Assembly: GCA_009617715.1 (NCBI GenBank) | Contig: VTFK01000015.1 | Coordinates: 186,001 to 250,000, forward strand | Reading direction: 5' to 3' | Length of the DNA: 64,000 nucleotides | Origin: Plectrocnemia conspersa | Lineage: Eukaryota > Arthropoda > Insecta > Trichoptera > Polycentropodidae | Part shown: positions 37,220-50,189 of the stretch, piece by piece | Numbering within the stretch: the first letter of the stretch is position 1 | Layout of the letters: the number at the start of each line of letters is the position of its first letter | Program-made: the position numbers and the translations under genes | Notes under the pieces: generated by a model | Databases searched by the model: none | What the model saw: only the letters and a program-made list of their open reading frames with translations | What the model was told of the DNA's origin: nothing

Positions 37220-38475
37220 AGTTTTTATAGGAATAAAAATATAGATATGTATGTACATACTCTAGGACTGTTAATATAAAATTAAATTTTTGAATATTTG
37301 ATAATTTCAATAGCGGTAATAAAACCTTTATATTTTTTAAAGGTAATAATTAGTAAAATAAAATATTAAATATAATAGCATTTTAAAAATTACCCTTAAT
37401 AAATCGTTTATTTTATTTTTTTTTAAAAAAAAAATGCACATTTTAAAATTTCTTGTAGCAAATAATGACTGGGAAAAAAAAATATTTATAATACTTATCT
37501 TTATTAAAATTAAGTGATATGTTTAAAAATTGCTAAAATATAAAAGCACAGCTCATTCAATAGCTACTTAAAAATGATATTTTAAAAAATAATTACCAAA
37601 CATACTTATTTAAATCAAAATTTAAAATAACGTTTAGCAAACTCTTTTTAGTTCCTGAAATATTGTAAAGGCATCTTAGATAACCAAGTTAAGGAAAAAT
37701 TGTTATAACTTAACTAAGATTTGCGAAGGATATTAAACAATTTTTCTATAAAAAATGCTTGTATTATTAAATATGTATGTACTGAATAAAAATAAATAAT
37801 AATATTTTATTATTTTAATATGCAAGAATAATAGAATACAAGTATATAGAAATCTTATCTAAATCATAATCAATTATGTAAAAAATATTACATATGGTCG
37901 TTATATTACAAATATATTTATTTAACCGTAAAATTAACATTTAAATACAAGTAAAGACAAAATTTTTACTAGTATAAATTTAATTTTACTAACTCAAGTT
38001 TTTTAAAATTTATCAAGCAATTAATCAAGAAAATTATTTAAAAATATGCTAATATAAAAATTGAAACGATAGCGTTGGCTTTAAACTTTTGAACCCTTAC
38101 TAGTTTCGTGAAGAGAAATTTTTCGACCTTAAAAAAGCAAATTAAAAAGCTAATGTTTGTTCTGCCGACGAGTGTAGGCATATTAAGAAGAAATTACTCT
38201 ATATAAAGAGATTCTTAGAAAATAAATCAAACTTGTTACTTTTAGCTAGCTGAATATTTTAAAGATAGAGCTTTTAAATTATAGTGTATATTTTTAAGTC
38301 CATACGAAATTTTATATGTGAACTCACTCAGTATTGAATATATAAAACTGTATATACAAAGGTTAATATAAAATAAAGTGTAACAGCTCAATTCCTCAGG
38401 GTACATACAAGTTTGATGGATAAACATTGTTTTTATTTATATAAAAATCTTTAAATATGCATTCTATGTTTATTT
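37220..38475. other. AT-rich noncoding stretch
   Basis: Poly-A/T and AT-rich simple sequence, with no recognisable feature. A GC-neutral pocket near 38060-38180 is uninformative. Confidence 0.5.
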
Positions 38476-38484
38476 AGATTAGAC

Positions 38485-38725
38485 CCCTGGACACTTCCCT
38501 TACGATCATTTTTCAACCATGTTTAGCGCGTGAAAATAATAAATTTCCACAAGCGTTTTGTATTTTGTGATCATTATTCATCATCGCCCGGCAGAATGAC
38601 GTGAAAGGAATATTCAAAGCTAAATTTATTATGTAAATGCTCCGGTACCTCCGTCGAACCGTAAAAAAACGCTTGTTGAACACTGCTCGTACACAAATTT
38701 CGGAAGGGGTAATTAAAAATTAAAA
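38485..38725. promoter_or_regulatory. Short GC-richer island
   Basis: About 240 bases of mixed composition with CATCGCCCGGCAG, CGTGAAAATAATAAATTTCC and CTCCGGTACCTCCG. It is noncoding and single-copy within the window, and weaker than the other islands. Confidence 0.3.
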
Positions 38726-38759
38726 TGTGTAAAAAGTTTCCATTAAAAGAGTTTTACGC

Positions 38760-40985
38760 TAGATATTTTTAAATATTAAAAACAACTAATATGTAATAAA
38801 AGCTTTTATTAAATTAATTGCAATAATATTTACAGCTTGTTTAAGTAATATATTTTTTATATATTTGTTTTTTTAATAATATTAAATCTAATTTTGCTAA
38901 TTTAAAATACGTAAATCAAAGCTTTAAGATATTACCATTAACTACTAACTGAAAGTAATTATTTGTTATGGCTAACCAAGGGTACTAAAAAAAGTGTACC
39001 TCATATTTTTATTATCTGTATTTTCACATAATTTATGAGAAATTTAATAAGTGAAACTAAATAATGATTAATTAAATTAGATTGTTTGTTTGTTAATACA
39101 TACCATAGAATTTTAATATTAAAAATAATATGGTATAATTTAATATGCATTATATTTGTTAGCATGTTTTGGAACTCAAAATTAGATATTATAATTATTT
39201 GAAATTTAAAACGATCACTCTTTATAAGGATTTCTAAGATTTTGCTAATCCTAAAGATGAAAAATTAGGTAATAAATTTAAATTAAAGAAAGTATTTTTT
39301 CCGTATTTTCTACAACGAATTAATATATATCATATGTATACCATGTATGCATATATATGGATATACCAAGCGATTATTAAAATAATATGATAGTATATGC
39401 ATTCTAGATTTAATTATTAGATAGTGAAATCGCTAATCCATGTTTGTGATTTTTCTAAAATTTAAAGCATAACATATTATATTAAATGTCTAAATATACG
39501 TGTTTTTGAGATACTTATGTTTTTTTTAAAATTTGTTAAAATTTGTTTAATAAAATAAAATAATATAAAAATATATTTTAAAAGACTGATTTTTTGTTGC
39601 ATATTATATAATAAACAAACTTAATTTAATAAAAAATATATGTATACGTTAAATGAATACTGGTAAGCTTTCAATATTTCAAGTGCAACATGGCTTTCTT
39701 CAAACTAAATAATAAAAAATAGATAAAGAATTTTTAACAAGGAAAAAATTATACTACGCATTAGGATTTTTTTTTAAATAAAAAAATTAATAAATTTAAA
39801 AGTAATTTTTGCAATATTATCACTATATCAATTAAAAAAAGCTATATATACCAGTAATATTTTTTGTGATACAGTTTTCCTTAAATTCTATTAATATTAT
39901 ATATTATTTATTTCAGTAAACGTAAACAATTTGTTTTGTTTTTAAGTCGATTTCTAATAAAAAGATAAATAAATAATATTTTCACTATTAAGTCAGTAAG
40001 CCATTTTTTTTATTAGTATATCGAAAGAGAAAAACTTCTTAATATATTTTGCTAATTTAACAAAAATTAACATTTTTCTCAAAAAAGGTATAAAATATAT
40101 TCATTTTAATTTATTCTGAATATTAAATTTTAATATTTTCTACAAAATCTTGATATTCATAATCAAAAGGTATTATTCAAATATGCAGAAACATGTTTTA
40201 TGCTTGAATGAGTCTCATACGACAAATGAAATATCATTTGGTAAAAAACGATTTCTTAACAAATTGCTCCTAAACTAATGAGAATTAAAAATATTAATAA
40301 ATTAAAACACTATTTTCTAAGTACCTAAGTAACTCAAGAAAATCTGATTGATTTAAATAAGATGATTCTATTGAATCGGAATTTATTAAAATAAGTATTG
40401 CATAATCCACACATCACAATAACAGCAACAAAAAGCAAAATTCCTTTTACGGCAACATATATGTAAAACAGCATTTTCATTACTGCTAATACAAAATAAA
40501 CAGGTCGTGCCTTTCAAACATAGACTTGGAGCAAACCCTGCAAATATAATTTTTAAACATTATAAAGGATATTAATGTGCTATTTAAATATATACAATCA
40601 AATCCCTTGTTTTAAATATTGTCTGTAAGCTAAATGTATACGTTGTAAATATAATAATTATTTTATTTAGATTATATGCAAAAAAATAAAATGTTTAAAT
40701 AAAAATGTTACTGGATTAATAATTCATAATAAATAAAGTACTTCTGGTAGCTTAAAAAAATAAGGAGATTTGAGAACTATAATATACAATACATATATAA
40801 TATATAGCAAAAGCCCCAGATATATATTATTAACATATCCTTCTATTACTATATTCAGTGATTATCTATAATATTATTCTAAAACAAATTTTATTTGTAG
40901 CTTATATTTAAAAGCTTTCTCTATATGTTCTATTGAATAGAGTAAACAAAGTTACTGCTCATAACTAATCAAGATGGACTATAAT
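38760..40985. other. AT-rich noncoding stretch
   Basis: Very AT-rich and low complexity on both strands. Nothing recognised. Confidence 0.5.
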
Positions 40986-40989
40986 CACA

Positions 40990-41480
40990 ATCATAAAACA
41001 TCTTGATAAATGGTCATAAGGGAGGTGTCCAGTGCTTAATCTAAATCAACATAGCAAATAGCAGCGCGTGTTTTGTTGGAACGGTGACAAAGATATTTCT
41101 GGATAACTTTCCACTTAGGACATCGGGAACATTAATCACCGGCCGGGAAATTCGTGAGACCGGCACTTTGGGGTCGTTAATGCCCCCCTATCCCGCGCTG
41201 GTAAAATCCCGAAAAAAGGGACCCCTAAAAAAAAGAAACGTATTAAAAATTACGCCGACGTTTCCCTGCCCATTGCCGGTGGATATATGGATACATAAAA
41301 CATGAGAAGGTTCTCCAGAGCCGCTTTGACCCTTCGAGACTGCGGACGAATAATTTACATTTTATAATAACGAACGGCCGCTACTTTCTTGAATAACAAT
41401 TTCGCGATTAATTTATGCGACTCTCTGACTTTGTGGTCTTTTTTTATTTGCACCATCACCCTACCCCGACCGCTAAATAT
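40990..41480. promoter_or_regulatory. GC-rich island, putative cis-regulatory block
   Basis: Contains GGGAACATTAATCACCGGCC, GGGGTCGTTAATGCCCCCC and TTTCGCGATTAATTTATGCG, that is, several TTAAT cores embedded in GC-rich sequence. A 73-codon open frame at 41084-41305 lies inside, but its translation shows no domain and it ends with the island. A poly-A tract follows at about 41570-41584. Confidence 0.4.
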
Positions 41481-41489
41481 TATTCCATT

Positions 41490-42525
41490 CAATTTCGCAG
41501 GCAACCCTTGTTGTATTCATGCTCCCGATTAATATGGCGATGAGGGTTTTTGAGGATTTTTTTACTGTGAAAAAAAAAAAAAAACAATTCATGGCTTTGC
41601 ATTGAAATGCATATGCGCTGATGAACAATTTTGTATAAAATAATAACTGAGAATAACAATTTGAATACATATAAATATATGTACATACATATTTGTATTT
41701 GTTGACAAACAAAACTGTACTTTAGCAATAAATATAATAAAATAGAAAACAATTTATTTTAACTTTTCTTCTATTATATGCATTAAAAAGCTCTACACGG
41801 AAAATAAAGCTTTATTCGATTGTAATGAAATGTCAATTAAATATCTAATTAAGAAATTCTATACCATTTTAATTAAGTAACTAATTAAGAAATATAAATT
41901 CTTGATACAATTCTTATTTTATAAAGCTATAAAGCTGTACCTGAAATATATACGATGTCTCAAATATATCAAGTAATAATGCTTCCAAAAATAACAATAA
42001 GCTTATATATTTAAATTAATTTTATTAATTTGAGGATTAAAATATTTGTTATTTTTTATTTAAGATAATAAAAATGTTTTAATCAAGTAATACAACACAT
42101 ATAAGGGACTTAGAATATTTATGGCTAACTCATGAAATATCTGTTTAAGATAATTAGCTAAAAATTATTAAGAATATTAAAAGCCATGGGTTTAATTACC
42201 ATCCACAATGATTGGGTTATTTAGTGGTGAAAATATGAGTAATTTGGTGTTGCGTGTTGAGTTAGCTATTTAATTCAGATGTACGATTTAAGATTTTTTT
42301 GTTTTATAAGCTTTTAGGGATTTATTTTTTTTGTGATATATAACTACTATGTGGCTTTATTTTAAGTAAATAAGTAAGTTTTATAATTTTATGACTTATT
42401 TTTTATAAAAGAATCAAATGTGAATATTATGTCTTCAACCTATTAAAATTATTTTTTGCGTCTATATAACCGTGTGTATGAATATCTCTAAATTTTTTTT
42501 TTGTTATTTAAATCTAAAGACTTAT
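41490..42525. other. AT-rich noncoding stretch
   Basis: Includes the poly-A tract noted above and AT-rich filler with nothing recognisable. Confidence 0.5.
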
Positions 42526-42529
42526 GTGT

Positions 42530-43060
42530 ATAAAACGCGTTTAATACTCACCGACAAAAGTCGTTTAATGATATTAAAAAATCGCGACGCGTTTTCACGC
42601 TCTTTTTCAAATAAACCGTTACGGAAGAATTATCTTCGGAGGATTAGCGACTGGACAACGGTTTGTTTTCCCTTTTGAGGATTATGTGGTGAACACAAAA
42701 TAATGAGAAAAAAACGCTTCGTAGCGTTTCATTACGTAACACAATAGCATGGCGTATATATAAATATGTATACTCAAAAACGAACGCTATTTCTGTATCG
42801 TTATCCCCTCACAAAAGGGACGGTGTTCGGGCGGAATCAAAGGCTTTGTCCGTTACGCGATTAAAATTTCCCTAGTTAAAAAAAGTCTTCTTCTCCTCGA
42901 GAACCTATATAAAAGTTTGTATTTATATGTTATATATATAACCTAATTCACTTTTGTGTAGATTTTTAATATACCGTTTTATTTTTCGGTAGCAATAAGG
43001 ATACTTCGCGGTTGGGTAACGAAAGCCTTGAATCGTCTATTAGTCGTGAAAGCTTTTTCA
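42530..43060. promoter_or_regulatory. GC-richer island, putative cis-regulatory block
   Basis: Mixed-composition block with AAAAATCGCGACGCG, a short inverted GAAACGCTTCG / CGTAGCGTTTC pair near 42710-42732 and GTTACGCGATTAAAATTTCC. A 68-codon open frame at its left edge has no domain. Confidence 0.35.
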
Positions 43061-43064
43061 TAAT

Positions 43065-44095
43065 TTAATCAATATGCAATATGAACATAACTTAATAATT
43101 AAAATATCTTATAATATACTACTATTGTACCACTAAAAAAGAATATAAAATTAGTATCAATTTATCAAAAGATTTTTATATTTTAATTATAAATATTTAT
43201 TTATAAAATTCGTTATTTTTAGACATGTTTTAGTGATAGTTTTAGTGACAATGGAGTTTTAAAAATATTTTGCGTACGTAGAAGTCTCTTTATCGACGTG
43301 TAGTAAAGCTTAAAAACTAAAATAAGAGATGACTAATTGTCTAAAAAAATGAATTGCAGAAAACCGTTCAGAATTAGCGACTACACTGTAGGGATAGAGT
43401 CGCGTTATACACTACTCCTGCGGGACTGGTCCAATAGGATAATTAGCACATAACCAAGGATGATTACGGAACCTGCTTGGCCATGACCCAGATGGAGGCT
43501 TAAGATCCACACTTAAGTAAAGGGAATCGTTTATTTTAAGCCTCAAATCCAATCAAAATCATAAATGGAACATTTACTACAAACGATTAGAGAATTCATT
43601 TAATCATGAATCGATATAGAAAGCTGACTAAAATATTTCAATTAAATTAATTACTAGTAATTAAAATAAACGATATTGTTTAACTTAAAATTAAATTAAA
43701 CACACATTCTGGTAATTAACAAAATTTTATCGGATGTGTAACAAAACGTGTTAGGTTTGCTTTTAATTGGGTCATATGTGCATTACTAAAGTACACCATT
43801 GAATTTATCAAGTGCATGGATGTACTTGTATATATTATGTATTATAATGAACCCGAACAGCCATAATTCTCAAACTGAACCTTTATCCATACGGCAAAAT
43901 GGAGAATAAATATTTTATAGTTAAACTTACTAGGGATACGTGACTGACGATCACGTTCCATTCTCAAAGAGTCCGTGGAAATTCTAGATCGTGTCGTAAT
44001 GCACCTTTTGATGCTGAATTCAGGTTAAGTTTGCGGTGTGAATTATGAATTGGCATATGTGACGTTCAATATCTAATACAGCTAAGTCATACACA
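43065..44095. other. Noncoding stretch with a weak mixed-composition pocket
   Basis: Segments 43370-43530 and 43920-44060 are less AT-rich than the surroundings and could be minor islands. Neither has coding potential or repeat homology that I can see. Confidence 0.35.
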
Positions 44096-44099
44096 TATG

Positions 44100-45825
44100 T
44101 TTATAATAATTATTAAATAAAATTAAAAAGTTTTTATTTATTTAAAAATATATATTTTATTTCAATGAAAAAATATTATGTAAAGCAATAATTTCTTTTC
44201 TATAATCACATTTAAGAATTTTAATTTTTTTTAATAAAATTATTAAATATTTTAATATTGAAATATTTGCTACATATATATTTTTTATATGGTTTTAATA
44301 AATCATTATTGAATATTTATTAATTCAATAAATTTAAATAATATTATATATTTGATGTTCGCATTATTAGGGCGTTGATAATAATAGGGTTTTAATGTAT
44401 TCAAATGTAATAGAAAATAATAAAAACTATAAATAAAAAATATATATTTAAGCAGGTAACCTAAAAATATTTGGTTTGTCACATTGAGCAAATATTTTAA
44501 TTAAAGAAGACGACAAGATATTAATTTTTATTGAAATAAAATGATGAGCTATTTATTATCATTGTTGTAAATGCGAGAAAATTACATATTGTGGTAATCC
44601 ATGATTTTAATTATGATGCAACTATAATGCTTGTAAAGGTAGTTAACAATAACTATATTAGATGATTATGCTATATATGTTGTTATTGATAAAAAATATT
44701 ATAAACAGTACTTGCTTATAATCAAAATTCAAATTCATGAAAAACACTAGTTTAATTAAAAATTAGAGTTTGTAGTGACCGTTCGCCAAATAAGACAACA
44801 ATGATTAATACATTAATAAATAACAGTGAAATAACGTCTTACTTGCAGCGACCGTTCGCCAAATAAGATAACGACGTTTCTTGGAACTAAATTTGAACTG
44901 ATTTCCAAGGTTTCTTTGAACCAATTGAAAAATAAGTTTGAGTTTAATAAGATAGGTTTTAAACTTTTTTTTAAAATATATAAATCATTACTAATCATAT
45001 GTTTCTGAGTATTTCTAGAAGATCATTATTTTAGCAGGAAACACAATTTTGCTACAGAAAGATTTGAATCATCTTATATTTTTTTTAAATTAGTAAGATA
45101 GTCATTCCAAAAAAAAAAAAAAAATTAGAGTATGGTATTATGAAATGTTTTTATCTTGTTTGATAAATGTCGCTTTATATTTATTAAGTAAGTAGATATT
45201 GAAATCGTAGTATGAAAAACGGTCTGCAATTGTTTCCAAGCGTTGCACTGCTACATATGTATGGTCTTAATGATTATTTAATGTTGTAAATTAAACATAA
45301 AAATAAAAAATAAATTTAAATTAAAGTTTTGAAACTACTTATTTTAAGCATAACAGTTCTTAATGATGCTCAGTATTTATTGTTGTATATATTGAACATA
45401 TAATAAAATAAATTTAAAAAAATAAGTTTTCAGTTTTTTTTATGGTTATTTTGTTTATATTTTAAATGAAAAAAACTGCAGAATAAAATTTAAGATATAT
45501 ATTGTAAAACAAACTCTTAATGAAAATAAGTAAAAAGTAAAGAGTTTTGCCATATAGCCGTTGAAAGCTTAAAAAGTATGGCCAAAGTTCACGCTTGCTT
45601 AAGACAGTGCAATACGTATCTATAAATTGTATATGAAACATCCTTAATGTATTATTATAATAAAATATAAAGTACTTCTAATAACTAACAATTTCTAGAT
45701 AGAGTGCCCTATTTGATAAATATCATATTAGGTAACTGTTTATTTATACTAATTTAGTATTTAAATAAATGTATAGTAGACCCCAAACAAAATAAATATT
45801 TAGATAGTATTATCTATAAAGGGAG
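44100..45825. other. AT-rich noncoding stretch
   Basis: AT-rich filler with a poly-A tract near 45110. It contains the direct repeat pair described separately. Confidence 0.5.
44772..44868 (+). repeat. Direct repeat pair of about 24 bp, 73-bp period
   Basis: GACCGTTCGCCAAATAAGA occurs at 44777-44795 and exactly again at 44850-44868. The preceding TTG(T/C)AG(T/C) also matches with two transitions. The repeats are GC-richer than their surroundings. Confidence 0.65.
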
Positions 45826-45829
45826 AAAA

Positions 45830-45960
45830 GAGGAGGATATCTCACCATACGCGCGTGATTTATAAGCACGTAATGCAAAAAATATGAGTATTTTCTAGTC
45901 CTCCAACTACACGCGCCCGAATAGCACGTCCTTTTGAAAAACTCTAAAAACTTAAGTCTT
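45830..45960. repeat. Possible old repeat fragment
   Basis: TATCTCACCATACGCGCG is the near reverse complement of a block at about 11083-11097 (GCCGCGTATGGTGAGATA), and ACGTAATGC has a counterpart near 11200. Homology is short, so this is tentative. Confidence 0.3.
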
Positions 45961-46084
45961 TATGTTGAATAGATTAAGTTTGTCGTGCTTTTTTTTATTA
46001 ACATTGATCAAAAACCCCTAGATAATGTGGAAAAAGCGAGTATTGATCGTAAGAATTACAATTTAATATGGGAAAAGAATACAA

Positions 46085-46400
46085 TATTTTAATTATTTTC
46101 CTTTGTAACGTGACTAGCTTTAGCCCAATGCGTTACAACGAGGTTAATCACTAGCAACTGAGTAATTCAATCAGACATAATGACTACCCACAAGTATTAA
46201 CAACTAGACTAAAAGTACGGGAATCAGTAATATCTTCATAATATATATAAGTATGAGCATTACTTTTTATAATTAATAGACCGCTCTTAAATAGTTGCTT
46301 ATTTTTATAAATAAAAATTATAATTGGCTGCAAGGATTCGAACACGTGACTTATGGGTTTTTAGTCTAGGACATACAAACAATGCTATTCTGATCTTTTA
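46085..46400 (-). repeat. SINE-like element with tRNA-like head, longest copy
   Basis: Read on the minus strand. A tRNA-like segment ends in CACGTGTTCGAATCCTTGCA then GCC at about 46326-46350, and GTTCGAATCC is an excellent Pol III box B. A CTAAAAACCCATAAG anticodon-arm-like stretch lies upstream. The body follows (GATTCCCGTACTTTTAGTCT near 46205-46225, TCTGATTGAATTACTCA near 46160), and then the conserved end CGTTGTAACGCATTGGGCT near 46118. Body and end match copies at 1.5, 15.9, 26.2 and 28.5 kb. The plan (tRNA head, unique body, conserved tail) fits a SINE. The 5' half of the tRNA, including box A, is not clear. Confidence 0.55.
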
Positions 46401-46429
46401 TGTATAACTATAAATTATTTTAGAAGTAA

Positions 46430-46745
46430 GTTTTATTTTGTTTTATATATTTGTGAAGACTTAATATTTAACTTACACATATATTTCAATTCGAATTATT
46501 ATCCTAGACATAAAGCTTTGTATTTTGCTACGAATTATAAATGTCGTTGCCAATCAAATCAGTATACACAATGTCAGTCATCATGTTCTTGTCGTGAAAT
46601 CTTTATTTATTAAAAACACTCAATTTAAATTGCAAAAAAAAGTTGTTAGTGCAACGATAAAATTGTGTTCAGACATTCGCACGAACGAAAGTGTCAAAGT
46701 AACGATCATTATATCACCATTTCCGATATACGTCTATGTAGTATT
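46430..46745. other. AT-rich noncoding stretch
   Basis: A 77-codon open frame at 46525-46758 has no recognisable domain. Nothing else is seen. Confidence 0.4.
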
Positions 46746-46749
46746 ATTT

Positions 46750-47340
46750 TACAATTAACCTTATCACTCCGAGCGTACATAACCGGGTCGTGTTTTTCCA
46801 GCGGAAAACTTTTCGTTTTCCCTCTCCCTCTCCTTTTCTAGTGACGGAGGCGTCGTCACGTTTAACAAACATCAAACATTTACATAAAACGTTGAAAACT
46901 CAACCGCCTCTCACTCAATTTATTTTCCATTATCGCTTTCCGTTAGAGGCCAAATCACCGTCGAGCACGCACTCACTTTAATCGACAAAAACACGGCGGA
47001 TTAGCAAATATTTGCCCCGGAGCGAAAAATTGGCTTATAGCGCATAATCGGCTCGTATTAGCCGCGAGAGGTTGAAGATAATAGGATCGGGGTTTTTAAC
47101 GAGGCACGTCGGTCGTTTCGGGTTAAAATTGCGTCAATGCTAACCGTTCAGCCGACGGCACTAGACTAAGCGCGTGGACTCCCCTACCCCGACACCCAGA
47201 ATACTTCCAGTGCCAAGTGAAATAAATAAGATAAACACTATTAATCCCATGAGCTTTCTGGTTGGTCTTCGTGTCCTGGCGAATCGGTTAAAGTGACCGG
47301 TGACGGCCCTCGGTGGGCGTAGACGGAAAAACAGGCCGTT
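46750..47340. promoter_or_regulatory. Large GC-rich island, putative cis-regulatory block
   Basis: About 0.6 kb of GC-richer, single-copy sequence with a CCCTCTCCCTCTCC run near 46820, GGCGGATTAGCAAAT and CGCATAATCGGC. Overlapping minus-strand open frames (87, 66 and 111 codons, within 47161-47623) exist because stops are rare here. They are in different frames and have no domain signature. Confidence 0.4.
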
Positions 47341-47349
47341 TGTATGGCT

Positions 47350-48085
47350 TTGGTAAACATAGTAGAAAACCCCAGAGGATAAATAATAAAGTATGTAAAC
47401 AAGTCGGAGTGTGTGAAACAACATATTGAAGATAGATACAAAAGATAAAACTATATATACATAGATTTACAGATTCTAATTTCGAAACGGTTTTGAATCC
47501 TGAAATCGAAAATTTTACTTCTTGAGATTTCTGGAATATCATATTGCTTTTTGTACGACTCGAATATAAATATATTATATTTATGTGTATAAATATAATA
47601 AACGTTCTCAAAATAAACGCCATTTTTATTAACTTAAATCTTCAAGAAACATTTTTGAATCCCTAAATTAAAACTCACTTTAATAAATTCCTCAAAATTT
47701 TGAAAATACAACCCAGATATAATTAATTTTATTTTTTCTAATTTTCAATTTATATTTATGTATGTATATACACACATATGCAAGGATGGACTAAAATTAA
47801 TCAACAAGACGATAAGAAGAAAAATTTCATTTAATTTAGCACCTGAAGATTATCGTCAAATTACGATTGAAAGCGTTCGTGCAAAAAAATATATAGTATA
47901 ATCAGTTAGAAAAATCTAATATATACCTGCAAAATAATAATTAAATTTAAAAATCTCATTTTAATACAATAAATATATTTAAAATATAAAGTAAATTTAT
48001 ATTTGTATTTTTTTTCTTTTATATATAATTAACTGTAAAACATTTAACGCAGTGTTTCAATATCTGCGATTTAATATTTGCAGAA
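47350..48085. other. AT-rich noncoding stretch
   Basis: A short plus-frame string LAPEDYRQITIESVRAKKY near 47839-47895 is transposase-like in flavour but too short to classify. Otherwise AT-rich. Confidence 0.35.
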
Positions 48086-48089
48086 ACTA

Positions 48090-48220
48090 CGTGTCTGCAG
48101 CATTGTGGGCTAATAATGGCCCAAAAAGTGACTGTTTGGTGCGCATTGTGGTCAGGCGGCGTCATTGGACCTTTTGAAAAAGATGAAGGTCAGAGTGTAA
48201 GATGTTGTTGCTTTTATTAG
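48090..48220 (+). pseudogene. Tc1/mariner-family transposase catalytic-core remnant
   Basis: The frame from 48116 reads MAQKVTVWCALWSGGVIGPF then EKDEGQSV and stops at 48218-48220. HPQKVTVWCALWSGGIIGPYFFE is the well-known block after the second catalytic aspartate region in a large Tc1/mariner (IS630-type) group of insect transposases. Upstream pieces (CSI then WANN, in shifted frames, from about 48090) fit the NCRIWxxxNP block just before it. The transposase would cut and paste the element at TA sites. This copy is a short, frameshifted fragment, with one F of the usual FFE lost and no N-terminal DNA-binding domain nearby. Confidence 0.7.
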
Positions 48221-48403
48221 TGATGGTCCAGCTGTAATGGTAAAATTTTCCTCTGTCCTTAATGTACTTGCAACTATGCTATAACCAAGAGCTTTACTTG
48301 GCAGTGTTAAAAATGTTATATGCTTAATTAAACAAATGGTGATGAATTATTCAAGGATTATGATAAATAATATTATGGGGATGAATATAAAAAATTAACT
48401 TTA

Positions 48404-48452
48404 ATAAAACTTGCACCTTTAATTTTTAAAAAAGCAAAGGTGCAAGTTTTAT
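48404..48452. repeat. Perfect 17-bp-stem hairpin
   Basis: ATAAAACTTGCACCTTT at 48404-48420 is exactly complementary to 48436-48452 across a 15-base A/T-rich loop. It lies about 190 bases downstream of the mariner fragment, so it may be part of a decayed inverted terminal repeat or an independent foldback repeat. Confidence 0.75.
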
Positions 48453-48454
48453 GT

Positions 48455-49150
48455 CAGTATTGTCGTTTTTAATTATTCTTAAAATGCCAAAAGTGATATT
48501 ATTTTTAATTAGCCGGAGGACTTATAATATTTAAAAATTTCTGAATGGATATTAAAGACTTTATTGCTAATTAGAATCAATGTTAAGGATAAATTAAGAT
48601 GAATATATTCAATATTTTAACTTATTCTCTAAAGAAAGAATAAGTTACAATATTGACAACCATAGGATCTATATTATTTTTGTTTAGACTCATTTTTGCT
48701 ATCTATTTTTGCAGCTATTAAAAAAATATCTGATTGAAATACGAATCTAAAAACATATGTCTAATTAATGTAATAAATAATATAGGTTGATAGATTTAAT
48801 TTTTTATAGATCTAAGATTAATCGTTTACTTAAACTAATGTAGGTGATACATATTTGGTGTGCATTATCCAAAATATATTCATGTATATATGTATGTATA
48901 TTAATTATTTTTTGGTTAAATACATATAGCTGTTAAATCTCTGAAGTATTACATTCTACAAATATATTTTAAATGGCAATATACCCATGTAATAAAGGAA
49001 ACCTTAAAAATATACTTCGACTACGTGTGTCATTATATGAATCGTGTTTAATACCAAAACGTCATAATACACGTATTATATGTATATCCAATTAAATATT
49101 AAGGTTAAGACCAAAAATATCTTACATTACGTGTCATATAATATATATCA
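48455..49150. other. AT-rich noncoding stretch
   Basis: No feature recognised before the long TA microsatellite. Confidence 0.5.
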
Positions 49151-49151
49151 C

Positions 49152-49393
<242 letters not shown>

Positions 49394-49679
49394 TATGCTT
49401 AAGCTTTTGAATCAATTTTTTATTGAATATTTTGATAAAAGCTAACAAAAATAATTTTAATTTGAATAATATATATATTTGTTGTAAAATAAAGTTATAT
49501 AAGCTAATATTTCATTACAATATACATAAAATTAAATTTACCTTTTATGAAGCAATCTAAGTAAATTCAATTAAAATTTTGCAGTAAGCGTCACTACTTA
49601 AAAAGCAATTATAGCCATAATAGCTTTATACTATGTCAACGATATTTTTTCTACTATGTACTCTCAATCTCAATAAAGT

Positions 49680-50070
49680 GACACATTAGCTTAAAAACGC
49701 CCATCAAGCTTCATACACCGAACCAAAACCATATTTAAAAGTATGAAAAATTTAATTAAAACTTCGCCCGTTTTGTCCCAGACGTTTTTTTTATATAAAA
49801 AGCTCTCTTACTCCGCCGCCGTTAGGGGAAAAAAGCTCAAGAAAAACCATAGCACACATAGGAATATTCGCAATATTTTTAGCCAAGCGCAAAGTTAAAT
49901 CAGTCTAAATGCTAACCCTCAAAAGACGTAATACACTCGACCTTTTTGTCTTGAGCGCGTAAGTAAATATAAATACAGGATGGTCTAAAAATAAAGTCAT
50001 AAACGCAGACGAGCTGGAGAGCTCATTATTATGCGTTATATTTATATAGTGGATTGATGGAGTGCGAACG
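49680..50070. promoter_or_regulatory. GC-richer island, putative cis-regulatory block
   Basis: Mixed-composition, single-copy block with CTTCGCCCGTTTTGTCCC, CTCCGCCGCCGTTAGGGG and GACGAGCTGGAGAGCTC. A TATATAAAAAGCTC segment lies at about 49790. No coding sequence is seen. Confidence 0.35.
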
Positions 50071-50125
50071 ACGATACATTTATGCTGTGAAGCAATTAAA
50101 ACGGCACGTGAAATGTAAAATGTGA

Positions 50126-50185
50126 AAAATGCATCTAGTTCATGTGATTATAACAAAAATGCATCTAGTTCATGTGATTATAAAA
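50126..50185 (+). repeat. 30-bp tandem duplication
   Basis: AAATGCATCTAGTTCATGTG plus ATTATAA is present twice in immediate tandem (GCATCTAGTT starts at 50131 and 50161). The two copies are identical over the core, so the duplication is recent. Confidence 0.85.
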
Positions 50186-50189
50186 AGAT

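Noticed and set aside
46326..46400. Functional tRNA gene
   Set aside because: Box B is good but acceptor stem, D arm and box A are not present, and the segment is joined to a dispersed repeat body.
47161..47623. Three overlapping minus-strand frames of 66-111 codons with hydrophobic stretches
   Set aside because: Mutually overlapping in different frames, no signal or domain consistent with a known protein, and partly in AT-rich sequence.
47839..47895. LAPEDYRQITIESVRAKKY as a transposase fragment
   Set aside because: About 19 residues with no diagnostic motif.
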